Below, one piece after another: positions 22,568-34,254 of a stretch of 64,000 nt of DNA. The notes beneath the pieces are model-generated. The model saw only the letters and a program-made list of their open reading frames with translations, did not search any database and was not told where the DNA came from. The stretch's first letter is position 1. Each line of letters starts with the position of its first letter. Location of the stretch: the NCBI GenBank assembly GCA_015680685.1, contig MNCI01021551.1, forward strand, positions 426,444 through 490,443, written 5' to 3'. The translations under genes and the position numbers were made by a program. The stretch is from Gnetum montanum. Lineage: Eukaryota; Streptophyta; Gnetopsida; Gnetales; Gnetaceae.

Positions 22568-25430
22568 ATGGCACCAAAAGGAAAGCACACACAAGAAGCA
22601 AGACCATCCCAACCAAGGGGAAATGGCCTAGAATGGGAAGAGGCCAAGAACAACCCCAATAAGAAGAACCACTCACAACCCATGCCACAAGTCCTCTTAG
22701 GGAGGAGGCAAAAGTGAAATCTATTAGAAAGATTCTAGAACCAACAGCAGTAGCAATAGAACACTCCCATCGAGATGATGCACCTACACAACCAACAAAC
22801 CTCAAGGTGACCTTAACATAGGCCTACCTAAATTAAATAAAATTGAGGGAGGTTTAGAAATCGATGCTCTAGGAGTTAAACTTTGGTCCTTTCCTGGAGC
22901 ACACACCAAGAGAAGTGCAGGATCAACTAAAGGTCTCTCTTATGTGGCCAATCATCACTTCTGGTAGGAAGTGGTACATGGGAGAAAAATTTTTATTATG
23001 GAACAACAAGCAGACTAGAGCAACAATAAAGCTCAAGGACATCTCAATGTCCTACTTGGTGCAAGCCATTGCTGCAACACTTAGGTTGCTTGAAACAAGG
23101 GTAAACCTTACTGAGATCCTGATGCAGGTGGATCCAAGCATCAAGAAAGAATGGGTGCTTATGGTATTATGGTGTTAACTACAAGGAGTTTGACACACTC
23201 ACACTAGTAGAGAAGATCCATTACAAGATTATGGCCATTCACTTCAATCCCATGATGAGTCCAAGAAAAATCACTACCTTCTCTGCCCAAAAATGTGCTA
23301 CTCTGAGTGGAAGATTTTTGGTCAATCTTCCATAGTTGATCTATCTAGAGATGGGGAAGCACTTTAAAGAAAACGAACATGGAAGGAAGCCACTTACTTT
23401 CCCATGCCTCATTAGGAAACTCTATCAAAGGGGAGGGATAGTCTATCACACCAATGATGATGTCAAAACTATTTTGACTACCAGCTAGGTAGAAATGATG
23501 AAGCATAAGACACTTGTAACTATAGTTCAAGAAGAGAAGCAACGACCTCCACCACCTACCACTCAAACAATAGTGCCAGACATAGCTGTAATCATCCAAC
23601 TATTGCATGAATATAGAGAATGGCTCTTGAGTGAACAAGAGTAGAGAGCAGGCACGAGTGGTGGGGATCCATTTGTATATAGACCAGCCATGAGTCACCT
23701 TAACGAGGTGGCCCAAAAAATCAGTCTAATGGGTGAGGGTGGACCAATTTTCTTAGCCCAAAGAACACAACTCTCCACAAGGTCAAATTCGAGTGCCATA
23801 GAGGTCATAGTATCTCTCACAGTACAATAGCCTCTTAGAAATTTCTAGAAACACTATGACCTTTTTGGTGTGCTTGGAGGAGTGTGAAGGGGAAACTATT
23901 TTGGTAATGCATCATCAAGGATAGAAAAAAGTAGTAGAAGTGGTCACTAACATAATTGCCAAAATGCTCAACGCACCTGTAGCATCTGCACCAGACATCA
24001 CTACACTCAAAGTTGTGTAGACATCTATGGGAACTATAAGTGGCAAAATAAGTGTAGCATAGCATGAAGAGCTGTTAGACTGACTGGTGGGAACCAGGAA
24101 ACCACTTCCAAATGTCTTTGACCTTCTAGATAACATCACTGCAACCCAGTTAGAGCTACTAGAGGTAAGGGGCAAGAACATTAGATTGGAAGGGCAACTT
24201 GAAATAACTAGAGAGTAGAATGAATGCTTGGCTACGGACATTGCTAAACTAAGATCCCAGATTGCCAATCCCATGTTTCTCAACTCGACACTCAAAAGAG
24301 ATGAAGTTATGTAATAGCTTTAGTCTAGGCTCAAACGGGTTGAGAATGCAATGGAGATGGTAGTGTTCTATAAATCCTTGGTAGAAGCCACATAGCACAA
24401 GATTTAGAAGGCCTTGGATCAAACCCACCAAGAGAATGTCCAACTGACTATAGAGAATCATTGCATGCGAAACATTGATGCACACAAGAAGCAATTAACA
24501 AATTTCATCCATCAAAAGAAGGAGTAGCTAGCTAGAGCAAATACAAAGCTAAGGAGATTGACAATAGAGAACAAGAATCTCTCCATGAAGAAGGTGCACA
24601 CCCTTCACCAAAAGACTACAATTAAGGTGACCACATGGAAATCTGAAGCTCTTAATTTTGAGAAAGTTAAAGATCATTACACAGAGTAGGTCGGTCTACA
24701 AAAGAAAATAAATGAAAAACATATCCAATTGGTGAAGGAAAATTTAAATGATGCACTCCAAAATCTCCAAAAATGAAGGAAAATTTGGCAACCCATTGTT
24801 GATGGGATAGATGCCTACAACAAAGAAGAAATCCACACAAAGGAGTTGCGGATCGAGGAGATGATAGAGTATATGAAGCTTGCCAACTTTCATTACGCAA
24901 ACCTGGCCATGTTCATTGCCAGAAAACCATGATCTAAGTTGGAGAAGTAGGTGGCCAACTCGTACTTACTGTACAAGGCTGAGTTCAAGCACCATAAGGA
25001 CACCAAGAACAAGCTTGTAGTGGCTAATGCTGAACTTGAAGTTCTTAAGGCATATTTCATAGATCAAAGATCAACTACCAAAAACCTAGCCTGATGGATG
25101 AATGACTACTAGGAGTTGAAAAATGTAGTACGAGCATTCAACATCAAATGTAAACAGTTCACTACTTGGTTTGGCAACATAAAGGACATGTTCCTGATCA
25201 TGCCCTATCCGTGGGATGCTCCCATTCTAACTGACATTGGTGGAGTCGCATGAGCCATGAATGATCCCTAGAGTAAGGAGGAGAAGATGAAGTCATTTCT
25301 TGATGCCTTTTGCCTTCCACCAGAGGTTGTAATTGCAACAGGATAGCCATAGTTGCCTCAACCATTGCATGGGCCCAAAGCCAGCAAAGGTCCTTTAGAT
25401 CCTCAAGAGCCACCGCAACTTGGGACTATC
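22568..25430 (+). pseudogene. Element D third ORF: transposon-associated domain plus coiled coil
   Basis: Starts MAPKGKHTQEARPSQPRGNG, a short basic Pro/Gly-rich N-terminus. The globular part (22870-23490) reads LNFGPFLEHTPREVQDQLK, SLMWPIITSGRKWYMGEKF and PLTFPCLIRKLYQRGGI-like blocks, matching G. By pattern it resembles the putative plant transposon protein domain (Pfam Transposase_32), known from ORFs of plant Ty3 elements. From about 24080 to 25200 the reading is rich in Glu, Lys, Leu and Gln with heptad spacing, a long coiled coil. The C-terminus is Pro-rich (PPEVVIATG, PQPLHGPKASK). About 950 codons with many TAG stops. Function unknown; it sits where Athila elements carry an env-like ORF, but I see no signal peptide or membrane segment. 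Confidence 0.7.
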
Positions 25431-25661
25431 TAATCTTCACCACCATCTTCACATCATCAAAGGATGTGTTATCAAACTTTTTGTAGACTCATGTAATGGT
25501 ATTCAATTTTGTGTCATGAACACCACAATTTTTGTAATTTGTTGATCTGTACACTTAGGCACTTAATTTTGTTGAGTAAGTTTGTTTTGTTTTGTTAAGA
25601 GTCAGTAAATAATCCCATACCTTCCCAATTTTGTAAAAGAACTTGAGGATGAGTTTTCATT
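25431..25661 (+). other. Element D 3' untranslated region
   Basis: T/A-rich, with GTAATTTGTTGATCT and TTTGTTTTGTTTTGTT stretches; no coding frame. It leads into the purine tract. Confidence 0.5.
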
Positions 25662-25675
25662 CAGTTGTGGGGGTA
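25662..25675 (+). promoter_or_regulatory. Element D polypurine tract
   Basis: CAGTTGTGGGGGTA sits directly before the 3' LTR's TGATGAAG. Confidence 0.8.
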
Positions 25676-25794
25676 TGATGAAGCATCAATAAGCTACACT
25701 AATGGGTCCTCATTGACGTGGCCTTGTCGATGGGGGCCGCATCAATGGGCACCCATGAATGTAGCTTATTGATGCTTCATCATACCCCCATGAC
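25664..25794. repeat. Large inverted repeat across the purine tract and LTR start
   Basis: Arms 25664-25707 and 25751-25794 are 44 bp each with four mismatches and a 31-bp perfect core, separated by 43 bp. Each arm holds the GGGGGTA tract and the first ~31 bases of the LTR. Confidence 0.9.
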
Positions 25795-26689
25795 TGCCAT
25801 CAACAAGGCCCCATTTATGTGGTGTTGCCCCATCAATGGGGCTACATCAACGTAGCATTTGCTATATTGACGAGGCCTCATTGACATAGCCCTAGAGCAA
25901 AAACTATAAATATGAGCTCCCAGCCATGTTTATGTGCATCAAATTCATATTAGTAATAGAACTCTTGTAATTTTTACATTTGAAAGTTAGAATATTTCTC
26001 CCGAGTACTCATAGTAGGAGTCATTGAGTGTACAAATCTTTCTTCAAGCATTATTGTACCTAAGCATGATAGTGTGTACAGCAATAAAGATGAGCTTCTT
26101 GATAAACCTTGCAGCATTCTAGATAGTTTAGATATTTATTTATGCATTTAATGCTTTTAGTTAATTATTTAATGTTCTTTAGTAATTAAGCTAATTAAGC
26201 AAGATAAGCTAGATAGATTAAATATATAAGTATGACCACTTCGAGCATAACATGTATTCGCTTAGTAATCCTAGCAACATTATTACTTGGTATGCCTAGT
26301 AGCATAGCACTTGGTAACATAGCAATGGATACGTGGGTTTAGGATGTGTGCAAAAAGTAGGAATGGATGCTTATGTTGGGATTAGTTAGAGACCAGTTAG
26401 TTAGTTAATTTAGATTAGTCATTAAATTACTCTATCTCTCTTTCTCTCTCTTCAAGCACCCAAAAACATAAAACATGAAATGATAAAAATGATATGTCTC
26501 AATTACTCTTAACCATACCATTATGCTTCACAAGTGTAATCAAGAACACAATGAATGACCTTAGGGCAAGGTTCACTTCCTATAACACTAGTGTACCAGA
26601 AACTATAAAGTCCACAGAATTCGACCGGATCAAACATGAACGCTTTGTGATTCATATGGTTGGGCATAGGGGTACCTCACTACTCATCA
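25676..26689 (+). repeat. Element D 3' LTR
   Basis: Begins TGATGAAGCATC and ends TACTCATCA. U3 modules are of the TTGACG-GGCC type as in the 5' LTR. A TATA-type ACTATAAATATGAG lies near 25904-25917. It is about 100 bp longer than the 5' LTR because its first part is inverted and duplicated (25751-25794). Confidence 0.9.
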
Positions 26690-27824
26690 TTGTTGAAAGT
26701 GTATAGAGCTTAGATTGGATTAGTAGAGTTGGTAATTTTCTATACACCAGTTCATAGGGAGAGTAGCCTATAGGAAGTTTCCATGTTGAGTGGTATGCCT
26801 ACAAGGCATCGTTTAATTTTGTGCTCCAATCTCTCCTATATTCACTAATAGTTCTCATTAGGATCTTTGTGATCTCCGTATTGGTAACTTTTACTTGACT
26901 ATTGGCTTGGGGGTTGTAGGGCGTTGTTAGTTTATGTTCAACCCCAAAGCATTATATAAGCTTGTGAAAAGTAGCACCTCTAAAATGAGTTTCGTTGTTA
27001 GAAATCAGTGCACATGGCACCCTAAACCTATTCACAAAATTTTTTTGTACAAATCACATAGCAGTGGATGATGTATAGTTGATGACCGCTACTGCTTCTA
27101 CCCATTTTATACAGTAATCAATGATGACGATTATATATGCCTTTCCATTTGACATGGGTGTGATGAAACCCATGAAGTTGATGCTCCATATGTTGAAAAT
27201 TCTAGTGATTTAATCCAATGTTGAGGATCCTCCATTCATGTGCATTCCACCATTTCATTGATAGCATTCACAAGACTGGAAAAACTAGTAAGCATCCCTA
27301 AAGATTGTGGGCCAATAGTATCCTGCCATCAAAATTTTTATGGCCTTGAATCTCCCTACATAGTGGCCTCCACAAAGGCCTTCATGAGCATCCTAGAGAA
27401 CATGCAATTACTCCCCATCAAGGACACACCAACAAACCAAGTCATCAGTGCACACCTTGTAAAGATGTTCATTGATTTTCATGAAGCATTTGGCCTAATG
27501 AAGAAACTATTGTTTCTTCCTGTAGTCCAAACCTTGTGGCATCTCTTAAGTGAGAAGATAAGTGAGGATGCCAGCATGCCATTTAGATCCTGTGGGCATA
27601 TGTTCATTAATTACATCGGCAAAGAGGAGTTCATCTAAGAATTCATTAGAGAGTGGGCTCTCCTCCTCTTTGTTATCCCATCATAACTAATAGAGATGAT
27701 CAACAATCACATTCTTAGTTCCCTTTAGATCTACCATCGTAAGATTGAATTCCTGCAAGATCACTAACCATCGTATGACACGGGGGCTTACTGTTGGCTT
27801 GTTCATGAGGAAGTGAATGGTAGT
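26690..27824 (-). pseudogene. Element C RNase H end and integrase
   Basis: Minus-strand reading from 27824: VICFLMNKPTVS, MVDLKGTKNVIVDHL (27700-27740) and ESPLSNEFLDELLF. Then DAHEGLCGGHYVG near 27350-27390, a Cys pair near 27255-27275, NFMGFITPMSNGKAY near 27140-27185 and NRFRVPCALISNNETHF near 26980-27030. PYNPQANSQVKVTN near 26880-26925 and SPYELVYRKLP near 26740-26770 follow. The second catalytic Asp reads Asn and the Glu after QANSQV reads Lys. The reading stops at 26690, where D inserted, and resumes at 13279. Confidence 0.8.
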
Positions 27825-29397
27825 TGTAGCGACCAAAAACGTTGATGGCTAGAAAAACACCGAGGGGTCGGTGGGCACGACAGTCTCAACCCCGTACCCG
27901 CGGGAGGGCCGTGCTGGGTGTGAGCGGATATGGGGCACCCTGAACAGTCTGGTCGATCAAACAGGGACTTAATCGATGTCTATATAGCCTTTTGCAACAT
28001 ATAGTTTTGAAAACGAGGACGAAAACGCAAAGTGATGCTTGAAAGTAAATAAAGCAGAAAAAATGGTGTAAAACGCAACAATAAGCAAGAAACAAGGTAA
28101 AATGTACTTAGAAAAATGCACCGCTCCGAAGCTACAAGCTTGCTCTATCAAGGTGTATACAATCAATTGCACAGCGTGGCGGAGTGCAGATATCTCAAGA
28201 GTAACCAAGACGTGTAGAGTAGAATAGGTTGTGCGCTTGGGCACAACCTTGGGTTCTAACAATGTGAGGATTCTACCAAGGTGGTGGAAAGGGAGGCAGA
28301 ACAAAATGCCAGCTAAAGATGCTAACTGTTTGCAGTGTCAAATAGAAAGCTTAAAATTCTCAATGCTCAATGTTACAATGCTTGCTTTTTTGAACCTCCA
28401 AAGATATTCCAACCCTTTGAGCCCTCCTCATCGAGGTATTTATAGGGCTAAAGGGCACGCAAAGGGGATGGTTTGGACGTCACGTGCCCTGGGCCCACAT
28501 TGACTTGCTGGCACCACACGTGCCATGTATGACCGTTGGACCTGCATGACCATTGTAATGCAAGCCTGCTATGCCGTAACTGTGAGCCTGCCATGTCGTA
28601 ATTGCACCGTCAGCATCTAGAGACATGTGCCAACGATCCAATTAGGTGAAGTGCATTGATGTCACACAATCACCTACATGCCTTGCTGTGTTTTGTAGCA
28701 TAGCCCCTTGTCGCACGTTCTACTACATGTATGTTGCATGCTTGCTACGCTATGCTACGCTACGTAGCGTAGCGACTGGCCTTAGTAGTGAAAACTTTGT
28801 CGATTTGCAAACTTTTCTTCCTGCGATGCAAGACCTGCGAAATTTGCTGATTCTACCCTTTGAGCTACCTTCTGTCTCTTCTGTCAAATTGCTACACCTC
28901 GCTGTGCCATGTAGCTCAATGTAGTGTAGCAACAGACATGGTCCATCGCTTCCTGACAAAAAGGGACATTGTTGAAGGACTTGAAAGTGGGCGAGGGGAC
29001 TGGCTGTGAAGCTATTGCCATACTACACTATGTCACATAGTGTAGCGTAGCATCACATTTCATTCTACAATCATCTTCTAAAGCTTGCTACGCTACATAG
29101 CGAGGCGTAGCGTAGCGTAGCAGACTTCATGACTTAGAAAACTTGCTGAACTATTTTGCACATCCAGAATGCTACTACCAACTCCATGCATCATTTTTGA
29201 GTAGGCTATTGACTAGGCAGGCTACTTAGGTGGACAAGAAGGATGACCCATAGAGCCTATTTAAACCTAAAGTAGAAAATTTGCCAAACTGGCCGACCTA
29301 AATTTAGAGTGTTCTCCTCCCGAAGAACTGTCGTGATGCTGCGCGAATTGCAAGGCCTGGAGAAGCAAGAATGACTTCAAATTTTTGGGGTGTTTTA
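27825..29397 (-). repeat. Element B 3' LTR (long form)
   Basis: On the minus strand it starts TAAAACACCCC at 29397 (TGAAACACCCC in the other LTR) and ends GGTCGCTACA at 27825. It carries about 840 bp (about 28337-29178) absent from the 5' LTR. That extra part is rich in TACGCTACGTAGCGTAG palindromes (28754-28773; 29088-29125). Confidence 0.85.
28740..29130. repeat. TAGCGTAGC palindromes in the element B LTR
   Basis: A perfect 20-bp palindrome GCTACGCTACGTAGCGTAGC lies at 28754-28773; weaker ones are at 29020-29050 and 29090-29125. Related TAGCGTAGC words recur in the antisense gene's introns (35585-35625, 37740-37775) and near 39930. Confidence 0.8.
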
Positions 29398-29413
29398 TTG
29401 GTCCCTCTTTTTC
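29398..29413 (-). promoter_or_regulatory. Element B polypurine tract
   Basis: Minus strand GAAAAAGAGGGACCAA directly upstream of the 3' LTR. Confidence 0.7.
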
Positions 29414-30410
29414 GACGTCTGGAGAACAGGCTTGATACACATTGACAAAGAATACGAAACACCGCAGCAGGCAAAATACTGAGGTTTTCGCTCAATGAGT
29501 GTCGAGACATTGCTTGGCAGCACTTAAGAGTGTTGCATTGGTTTTGCAGAGGTTAAGGTAGAGAGCAAAGATGATGTTTATCAGAGTCCCTCATCAGAGT
29601 GCTCATGAGGGACTCCTTCGCGTTTTCATCTCTACCTAGCAATGTTCTTCAACCTCTCGTAGGATGGATGTTTCCTTCAAAAGATGATTTGTGTTACATC
29701 CGTGAAGGGTTTTGACCTACCTACAAATGCTTTCCATACGACGAGTTGTGTTACACACGTCATGGAATTTTCACTCTGAAGTAGTTGAGCTAGTCGAGGC
29801 ACTCGCTTCGCGACGTTGTAGCATTTGCTGCTGTCGCAAGCCGTGCCCGTAGGGGCAAAGGTCTTGCTAGCTGCTGGCATTGTTGAAGCTATTGGGCATC
29901 GTCATTAGCATGTGATGTCCAAAGAAGGAAGGCCAGCAGTGGCCTTGGCAGCACCGGCGTGGAGGAGCTGGCCTCGAAGACACCTGGAGTTGTTGCGAGT
30001 GTGGATGCATTGGAATCCCTGCCAAGGGCATGCATTCTCAGTTCAGGTATGGGATTAGCTATCACATAGCTAAATTTCATGCAAGCCAAGGCATTGACAA
30101 GGGGCTGGAGAACAACAATATTGTGGCTGGGCCACAATACTGCTGGAACTCTAGCTGCGGGAACTAGCCAAGGAACTACCGTCAGGGTGATGGGTCATGG
30201 CAACGGTAGGTCCGGAGGGCCAGTATAATGTCATACGACATCTCCAGAGGATCAGCATGATGCCAAGGGTGGTGATGTCACTTGTTTCCTGGACTGCATT
30301 CTCATTGCATCATGAACTGTGTTTCGAAACTATGACGTCCCACCCACACGTCAGCACCATGCATGCTCGTCTAATGTGTACTTGGCATACATGCATGTTG
30401 GGGATGTGAC
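29414..30410 (-). other. Element B 3' untranslated region
   Basis: GC-richer than the surroundings; no frame with a recognisable domain on either strand. A short inverted repeat around GAGTCCCTCATCAG...GAGGGACTC lies at 29584-29613. Confidence 0.5.
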
Positions 30411-30414
30411 ACAA

Positions 30415-30645
30415 ATCCGGTTTAGGGTCTCAGTAGACCGTGTGCTGGTTTAAGGTCCTAGTGGACTGTTGTGTTGGTTTAAGGTCCCAGCAGACTGTAC
30501 ATGCCAGTTTATTGCCATAGTAGATGGGTCGTGCTAGTTTTACGTCATGGCGAACTGTGCTCAATGCCGCTATTTTAACGTCATTACGGACGCTACTCGG
30601 TGCCATTGCCAGTTTATAGTCGTAGTGGATGGTAGTGGCTACCAT
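30415..30645. repeat. Hairpin minisatellite array 1 of element B
   Basis: About seven units spaced near 30 bp, each of the form GGTTTAAGGTC-n6-GACC/GACT (30420, 30448, 30477, 30506, 30536, 30568, 30610). The GGTC and GACC halves pair with a 5-6 base loop that varies from unit to unit. Confidence 0.75.
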
Positions 30646-30654
30646 TGCACCTCA

Positions 30655-31860
30655 AACATAGTACGGCTTGAGGTACGAGTGATTCACTGGGTTGGTGAAC
30701 TCATTTTCGTTCATGTCCACCAACTTGAAGGCTCCATTCCCGAAGGCTTTAGTGACCACGTAAGGACCTTCCCAGTTGACTAAGAATTTGCTCATGTGCT
30801 CATGGACGGCCTTGAGGATGAGGTCTCCCTTCTACACTGGCTACCGATGTGGGTCTACATGGTGCTTCTGCTGCTACTTGCTCTGGTAGTGCTTGATGCA
30901 TCTCAGTGTCTATGCGTGCTCCTCCTCTATTGAGTCAAGGTCAATGATCTGCGACTCGTTGTTCTGGGCTTCACTCACAATGTCGGATAAGATCATCCGG
31001 AGTGATGGTACCTACAACTCAAGAGGCAACATAGCTTTAGATCTGTAAATAAGGTTATAAGGGATCTTACTTGTCGTGGTCCTGCACGTCGTCCGGTAGG
31101 CCAACAGAACGTAGAGGATCTGCTCGTGCTACCTCCTCTTGCTGTTGTTAAGCATCTACTTCAACAAGTTGATGATGGACTTATTTGTAGCCTCCGCCTA
31201 CTCATTCGCCTGTGGATAATAGGGGGAGGAGAATGATTGTTTAATGCATAAATTTTTGTAGAAGGTTCGGGTTTCCATACTGCTAAACTGTCGCCCATTG
31301 TCGGTCACAATAGTCAATGGAAGCCCGAATCTGGTTATGATGTTGTTCAGGATGAAATGCCAAATTTGTTGAGACGTCGTCCTCTTCAAGGGAATGGCTT
31401 CCACCCACTTAGTAAAGTACTCAGTGGTGGTGATAATGAAACTATGCCCTACGGAGTACTTAGGCGTGATAGGCCCTATGAGATCTAATCCCCATCGTTG
31501 GAAGGGCCACATGATTTGCATTGGGTGTAGATCTGCAGGTGCTACGTGTATGAGATTTGTGTATCTCTGGCGCGTGTAACACGTCTTGACCTTCGACAGG
31601 CAATCATGTTCCATGTGGGGCCAGTAATACCCTAGGCATCTGATTTTTTGTAGCCATAGCCCTGGGTGCTATGTGTCCACCACATAACCCCTCATGCACT
31701 TCATTAACTACCTTCTGCACTTGCTCGCCACCCACGCATGCCAGCAATATCCCATTGTAGGAACGTTGGCATAAGACGGCCTTTCCCATGAGCACGTATT
31801 CTTGGGCATGCTTACGGATTGCATCTCTCTGTGTAGATGTCAATCCACCTGGGGGTTTGC
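30655..31860 (-). pseudogene. Element B integrase
   Basis: HEGLCGGHIAPRAMATKN near 31660-31710 begins the zinc-binding part; a frameshift at about 31610 follows. DCLSKVKTCYTRQRYTN keeps one Cys of the C-x2-C pair, the second reading Arg. The core has GLDLIGPITPKYSVGHSFII near 31440-31500, IVTDNGRQFSS near 31275-31310 and YYPQANE at 31198, followed after a stop by AEATN, so all three acidic residues are present. The C-terminus has LVNWEGPYVV and NHSYLKPYY near 30660-30790, an SH3-like end without a chromodomain. Confidence 0.85.
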
Positions 31861-31864
31861 CATG

Positions 31865-32420
31865 CTATAGATAAGTTTTAATGCTAGCATACCACTCCTG
31901 GGTATCTGCAACATTGACAGAGGCCACGTGTTCCACCTGAGTGATAGGCTCTGCACATTCTGTAATCGAGGTTGGTAGATTTGCTAGGGAATGTGATGGA
32001 ATGTTTAATGCAAGGGTAGCTAAGGCATCTGCCATGGTATTCTCGTTGCATGGCACATATTGCACATCTGTGGTTGCAAACTACTTAAGGAGGATTTTTC
32101 CTAAGTCACAGTAGGGTTTCAGGTGCATAGCGTTGCAGGCGTAGACCTCGGTGATTTGATTCACAACTAGTTGTGAATCTCCCTGGATTCCCATGTGTTT
32201 TATGTGTAATTCCCAGGTAGTTAAGAGGCCTCTGAGTAGCCCCTCGTATTCTTCCATGTTGTTGGTGCAAGAAAATGCAAAACGACAAGCGGATGGATGC
32301 ATTTCCTCATAGGGGAATGTGATGATCACAGTGGTGCTACCTCCTCACACGGTTGAGGTGCCGTTGAAGTGTAAAGTGACTTTGAAATGTGATGGGACAA
32401 TGTCAATATTGCTAACATGC
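31865..32420 (-). pseudogene. Element B archaeal-type RNase H domain
   Basis: The second RNase H domain, placed between RNase H and integrase, marks the Tat lineage. Visible patterns: FAFSCTNNMEEYEGLLRGL (32225-32285), IQGDSQLVVNQITEVYAC (32140-32195), QYVPCNENTMADALATLAL (32005-32065). The TNN..EYE and GDSQLV..Q motifs and the final DALA carry the expected acidic residues. One stop separates the two long open pieces. Confidence 0.85.
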
Positions 32421-32990
32421 TTGTCCAGGAATTCAGGGTCTATGGTTGCCCGATCGTCAACTGGCGAGGCCATGAGTTGGGTTCCTATGGCTTGGCACTT
32501 TGTCGACGATTGACTTACATAGTGTAAATCGAACTCTGCGATTATTACCTTCCATTGGGCTATCTTGCTACTTTCGTATAGGTTTTTAGTGATAGCCCGG
32601 AGTATATTACTCTTGCAAATGACGTTGGTAGTGCTGTGGAATAGGTAATGCCATCACTTTTTTAGTGCGAACACTAAGGCAAGAAAATTCCTCTCCACTT
32701 CATTGTATTTTTCTTTGTGTGCTATTAGTGCGTGGCTCAAATAATACACTAGCATCTCAAAACTGTTGTCTCGCTTCTGACATAGTAGTGTCGCTACAGA
32801 TGCGTCGGAGGTAGCGACGTAGATAAAGAAGGGTTTATCCCTTTGTGGCGGATGCACAGTCGGGAGGTATGAGAGTTTCTTATTCAGGTCGTCGAAGGCT
32901 TGTTGACATTGGGTTGTCTACTCAAAGTTAACCCCTTTCTTTAAAAGATGTTGCATGGGATGTAACCTGTCGATCAACCTTGCTATGAAC
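32421..32990 (-). pseudogene. Element B RNase H domain (first)
   Basis: HPPQRDKPFFIYVATSDASVATLL near 32790-32855 holds the Asp-Ala-Ser motif. MLVYYLSHALIAHKEKYNEVERNFLALVFALKK (32654-32760, cited by its YNEVERNFLALVFA part) follows, as in other Ty3 RNase H domains. The C-terminal half, with AQWKVIIAEFDLHYV near 32525-32570, is readable. Confidence 0.8.
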
Positions 32991-34136
32991 CTTCGAATAA
33001 ACTATACCCTACCTTGCAAACCACGTAGCTCTTTGAGATTTGTGGGAGGCGCCAGGTTGACAATGGCCTTGACTTTGTCAAGGTCCACCTGTATTTTGGC
33101 CTCTGATACTATGAACCCTAACATGCATCCAGTTTTCACCCTGAAGATGCACTTCTTAGGATTGAGGCGTAAGTTGTGCATTTGGCAGCATTTGAGGACT
33201 ATTCCTAGATCATGTAGATGATCAACTGCCTCTTTGGACTTGACTGCTATATCATCCATGTAATCGGTTAATGTTTCTAGGATATAGTAGCTAAAAATGT
33301 AGGTCATCACTTGCTCGTAAGTTGCTCCAGCATTCTTGAGCCCAAAGGGCATCATGATGTAGCAGAAGGTCCCCCATGGGGTCATGAAGGTTGTTGATAG
33401 CTGGTGCTCTGGGTTAATGTGGATTTGGTTGTATCTGGAGAAACCATCCATGAAGGATAGTAGAGCATGACCGACCATGGTGTTGATGAGTTGATCAATG
33501 CTTGGAAGTGGGAAGTTGTCCTTGATCATTTCCTTATTCAGATCCTGGGAAGTCTATGCAGATTCGTATTCCTTCCTTTTTCCTGGAAACTATAATGATG
33601 TTGGACACCCATTCTGAATAATCAACCATGTGGATGAAACCAGCTTGGTATAGCTTGCTGATTTCATCCCTCACGGCTAGTGCAATTTTTGGCTTAACCT
33701 TGCAAGCCTTCTACTTGACTTCCTTCATGTGTGGGTCTAGGACGATGTTGTGCTGTATCAGCCATGGATCTAGACCTGACATGTCACTGTACAACCATGC
33801 AAAGATGTTGATGTTATCTTGCATAATCTTGGCTACGTTTTTGTGTGTTTGCGTGTCTAGGAAGGAGCTGAGTTTTAGCATTTTCGTCTCCCCCTTTGAT
33901 GTAGTCACAGGCATCTCGACGAGAGGGTCCTCGATCACATCCCCGACCTCTAAGTCTAGGGTTTGGACTAGATGATCAAGCTAGTCTGGGGATGCTTCTA
34001 AGGCTGCTATGATGCTAGTTTTGGTTGACCCCCAATTGATCATGTTGGGGTCCAACTGTCTCGCTAGCTTGCCCTGTGGACCTACTAATGTTAAAAGCGT
34101 TGAAAGGTCGCGATGGATTTGCATCTTTTCCTTGAC
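32991..34136 (-). pseudogene. Element B reverse transcriptase
   Basis: After the acceptor at 34137 the frame begins VKEKMQIHRDL. Then QQDNINIFAW-type sequence (IMQDNINIFAWLYSDMSGLD at 33770-33830), ISKLYQAGFIHMVDYSEWVS near 33600-33660, MIKDNFPLPSIDQLINTMVG at 33470-33529, LLSFMDGFSRYNQIHINPEH, TPWGTFCYIMMPFGLKNAGA, and the intact catalytic YMDDIAV near 33245-33265. The 175-codon frame 33002-33529 is open. Of all RT copies in the window, this one keeps the YMDD box. Confidence 0.9.
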
Positions 34137-34254
34137 CTACCAATAGAAGATAAAAGCCTGGTTAAGAGACATCTGTCAACAGAGATTGTGTGTAATGAAA
34201 ACTTGCAAAATAGTGATGTGATGCAACTCGCAAAGTGTGACAATATAAAGATTG

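Larger units (their letters stand above)
13280..26689 (+). mobile_element. Element D: near full-length Athila-type retrotransposon
   Basis: 13.4 kb with two LTRs of the same subtype, primer site, gag, protease, RT, RNase H, integrase, a noncoding promoter/leader region, a third ORF, and a purine tract. It sits inside element C's integrase. Flanks are TTTTT on the left and TTGTT on the right, a 5-bp target duplication with one change. All frames are broken, so the copy is old and inactive. Confidence 0.9.

Noticed and set aside
27969-28304. Open frame of 111 codons, matched at 44971-45342
   Set aside because: Both copies lie at equivalent places in the two B LTRs; shared because the LTRs are copies, no domain seen.
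31394-31579. Plus-strand open frame inside element B integrase
   Set aside because: Antisense shadow of the integrase core.
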